Shown here: positions 7,128 to 8,996 of the stretch, piece by piece
Numbering within the stretch: position 1 is the first letter of the stretch
Layout: each line of letters opens with the position of its first letter
From: an uncultured Alcaligenaceae bacterium
Lineage (GTDB): Bacteria; Pseudomonadota; Gammaproteobacteria; Burkholderiales; Burkholderiaceae_B
Reading direction: 5' to 3'
NCBI GenBank assembly: GCA_937897265.1
Contig: CALCPT010000680.1
Span: forward strand, 1-8,996
DNA length: 8,996 nucleotides
Program-made: the position numbers and the translations under genes
The notes under the pieces: model-generated
Told to the model about the DNA's origin: nothing
The model's database searches: none
Seen by the model: the letters and a program-made list of their open reading frames with translations, nothing else

Positions 7128-7907
7128 CTACGCCATCGTGCTGCCACCATTGACGCCAATCGTTTGACCTGTGACATAGCTCGAGAGCTCGTCACTGGCC
7201 AAAAATAGCAGTACACCTGCGCACTCCTCTGGTCGCCCTAAGCGGCCCATCGGTATCGATTTTTTTAACTTCGCCTGCAAGTCGTCTTTACTGGTTACGC
7301 TATTGCTGGCATGCGCCGCATGGATGGGCGTGTCAATGACACCAGGCGCCATGGCATTGACACGGATCCCATCGCGCACCACCTCGCGCGCCAACCCTTT
7401 TGTATAGGTGGTGATGTAAGACTTTGAAGCAGCATATAAACCTGCGCCTCGCGTTCCGCCCGTATGTGCGGCCTGAGACGTAATATTGATGATGCTGCCA
7501 CCGCCTTGCGCCCGCATGTGCGGGATCACTTCGCGACAAAGCACCATCATCGAACGCGCATTGAAATGAAACACCTCATCAATCGCTGCATCACTGGCCT
7601 CAGACAAAGCGATGCGGCGCATCATGCCACCCACGTTGTTAATCAGTACATCGATACGACCGAAGCGCGCGTGCACGGCCTGCACTAAGCGAACTAACTG
7701 CGTCGAATCCATCACGTCGCAGCCAAACGCCTCGGCGCTTGAACCGGCCGCTTGAATCTGCGCGACAACTGATAAGGCGGCATCTCGTTGCGAGCGATAA
7801 TGCACCGCTACGCACGCCCCATAGCGACCAAATGCTAAGGCGGTAGCAGCCCCTATACCCGAACTCGCACCGGTAATTAGCACGACCTTATTTTTCAAGT
7901 CATTCAT
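7128..7907 (-). CDS. Classical SDR-family NAD(P)-dependent oxidoreductase
   Basis: This is a soluble short-chain dehydrogenase/reductase of the FabG-like classical group, which oxidises or reduces an alcohol/ketone pair with NAD(P)(H). From the ATG at 7907 it has 259 residues, the normal size. The Rossmann motif TGASSGIG is at 12-19. The structural motif NNVG is at 90-93 (a variant of the commoner NNAG). The catalytic tetrad is Asn116, Ser144, Tyr158 and Lys162 (YAASK). The end, YVTGQTIGVNGG, is the usual substrate/cofactor C-terminal element. Arg38 after the second strand (VHYRSQRD) suggests NADPH preference, which is inference. A GTG at 7991 in the same frame, overlapping the upstream ATPase stop as GTGA, would add 28 polar residues; I prefer the ATG because TGASSGIG normally lies about 10-15 residues in. 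The substrate is unknown. FabG itself is less likely outside a fab cluster. Confidence 0.9.
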   Translation of the reverse strand: MNDLKNKVVLITGASSGIGAATALAFGRYGACVAVHYRSQRDAALSVVAQIQAAGSSAEAFGCDVMDSTQLVRLVQAVHARFGRIDVLINNVGGMMRRIALSEASDAAIDEVFHFNARSMMVLCREVIPHMRAQGGGSIINITSQAAHTGGTRGAGLYAASKSYITTYTKGLAREVVRDGIRVNAMAPGVIDTPIHAAHASNSVTSKDDLQAKLKKSIPMGRLGRPEECAGVLLFLASDELSSYVTGQTIGVNGGSTMA

Positions 7908-7987
7908 CGTTGTCTTTGTAATCTCTCGCTGCCGTTGTGAGGCATCTTCATTGCCTCGGAAGGCGTCAATGTTGTGTGAATTAAGCC

Positions 7988-8946
7988 TCACCCTGCGGTG
8001 CTAGGGTGGTCGGCCTGGGAGATATCCTCTTTCTTTTTGAGCCTGGCGCGTCCGGCTTCGAACAGCCAATCGCGTCCTGGTGCCGCCGCGAATAAGGTCT
8101 GTGTATAAGTGTGCGCTGGCGCTAAAAAAATATCAGTTGTTCGACCGGTTTCAACAATTTCACCTTTTGACATCACCGCGATTCGGTCGCAAACCTGCGC
8201 CGCCACGCGCAAGTCGTGGGTAATAAATAGCATGGCCAAATTCAACTGATCCCGCACCTCATCTAATAAACCGAGCACTTGCGCTTGCACTGAGACGTCG
8301 AGAGCGGACACCGCTTCATCAGCAATCAAAATCTCGGGTTTCATCGCTAGCGACCGTGCAATACAAATTCGTTGGCGTTGGCCTCCCGAAAACTCATGTG
8401 GAAACCGCTGAAGCATATTGGGATCCAGTCGCACCAACTCCATTAATTCACTCGCGCGCCGCCAAGCCTCTTGACGTGTCGCACCATAATTCATTGGACC
8501 CTCAACAATCGAGTCACCAACTGTACGGCGCGGATTTAACGAGCGATAAGGATCTTGGAAGACAATCTGCACACACTGACGTAAGGGTCGCATTTGACGA
8601 TTCGAAAGCGGCGCAATGTCTTGCTCATGCTGAAAAATCGAGCCACTTGTTGTCGTAATTAACTTTGCCACGCATCGCGCGACGGTAGATTTTCCTGAGC
8701 CTGACTCTCCCACGATTCCTAGCGTCTCGCCACGACGCAACTCAAGCGCAACCTGATTAACAGCCGGCGCCCGACTATTAGGATAAGTTTTGACCAGCCG
8801 TTCGGTACGCAAAATCACTTCACCACGCACCGACGCTTCGCGCACTCGCGGCGTCATACTGGGCACGGCAGCAATCAACATTTGTGTGTAGGGATGCTTG
8901 GGGTGCTCTAGCACTTGCTGTTTCTGGCCAAATTCAACCAGTTCTC
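7988..8946 (-). CDS. Tandem-domain oligopeptide-type ABC ATPase (GsiA/DppDF-like), N-terminal part lost at contig end
   Basis: This is the cytoplasmic ATPase of a peptide/opine/nickel-type ABC importer. The visible part is the end of a first ABC domain (ELVEFGQKQQVLEHPKHPYTQMLIAAVP, matching the usual IVExG...VLxxPxHPYTxxLL end) joined by a short linker to a full second ABC domain. The second domain has Walker A GESGSGKST (bases about 8684-8710), Q-loop IVFQDPYRSLNPR, signature FSGGQRQR, Walker B EILIADE with SALDVSVQAQ, H-loop FITHD, and its own HTYTQTLFAAAPG end. Fused two-domain ATPases of this kind include GsiA and YejF. The reading frame remains open to base 8946; the apparent upstream stop TGA uses the first base of sequencing adapter, so the GTG at 8914 is not a true start. 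Permeases and binding protein should lie further right in the genome. The TGA stop overlaps a GTG of the SDR frame. Confidence 0.9.
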
Positions 8947-8996
8947 AGATCGGAAGAGCGTCGTGTAGGGAAAGAGTGTCTTCGCCTGTGTAGATC
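8947..8996. other. Untrimmed Illumina TruSeq i5/P5 adapter (not genomic)
   Basis: The end begins with AGATCGGAAGAGCGTCGTG and continues to AGAGTGT at 8979, which is the TruSeq universal-side adapter as read through an insert. Bases 8980-8987 are CTTCGCCT, the reverse complement of AGGCGAAG, which I recall as TruSeq HT index D505. Bases 8988-8996 are GTGTAGATC, the start of the P5 arm. All three segments are in the right order and spacing, so chance is excluded in practice. True genomic sequence ends at about 8946. Confidence 0.98.

Noticed and set aside
1..8996. A novel multi-gene system across the window
   Set aside because: Every substantial gene belongs to a well-known family in a normal arrangement; the novelty at the right edge is adapter sequence, not biology.

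Overview
This window looks like ordinary core and nutrient-uptake gene content from a Gram-negative proteobacterium. A betaproteobacterium of the order Burkholderiales is most likely. The reasons are a TctC/Bug-type tricarboxylate-binding receptor (a family strongly expanded in that order), a complete Aap/Bzt-type general L-amino-acid ABC importer, a proteobacterial-style ftsE-ftsX pair, and moderate GC judged by eye. The taxon is an inference; no rRNA or other taxonomic marker is present.

Layout from left to right. Positions 1-986 (minus) hold a TctC/Bug periplasmic receptor that runs off the left edge and lacks its C-terminus. Positions 1061-5219 (minus) hold a four-gene operon transcribed aapJ, aapQ, aapM, aapP: periplasmic receptor, two permeases and ATPase. 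A strong-looking sigma70 promoter lies at 5323-5351, and a stable hairpin lies between aapJ and aapQ. Positions 5402-7056 (plus) hold ftsE and ftsX, which overlap by four bases and are divergent from the aap operon across a 182-nt region. Positions 7128-7907 (minus) hold a classical short-chain dehydrogenase/reductase. Positions 7988-8946 (minus) hold the C-terminal part of a tandem-domain peptide-type ABC ATPase. The SDR and ATPase genes converge on ftsX.

The last 50 bases (8947-8996) are not genomic. They match the Illumina TruSeq i5-side adapter, including a recognisable 8-base index and the start of the P5 arm. The right edge is therefore a contig end with untrimmed adapter, and the ATPase gene is cut there artificially. 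The window is plausibly a whole short draft or metagenome contig.

How the genes work together: AapJ captures amino acids in the periplasm, the AapQ/AapM heterodimer moves them across the inner membrane, and AapP powers import. The neighbouring Bug receptor may add carboxylate capture, but its membrane partners are not visible. FtsE/FtsX is the divisome ABC complex that controls periplasmic murein hydrolases. The SDR and tandem ATPase may belong to a peptide or opine-type uptake and catabolism cluster that continues beyond the right edge. I found no CRISPR array, mobile element, toxin-antitoxin module, defence system, tRNA, rRNA or novel multi-gene system. No gene-free stretch exceeds 300 bases.
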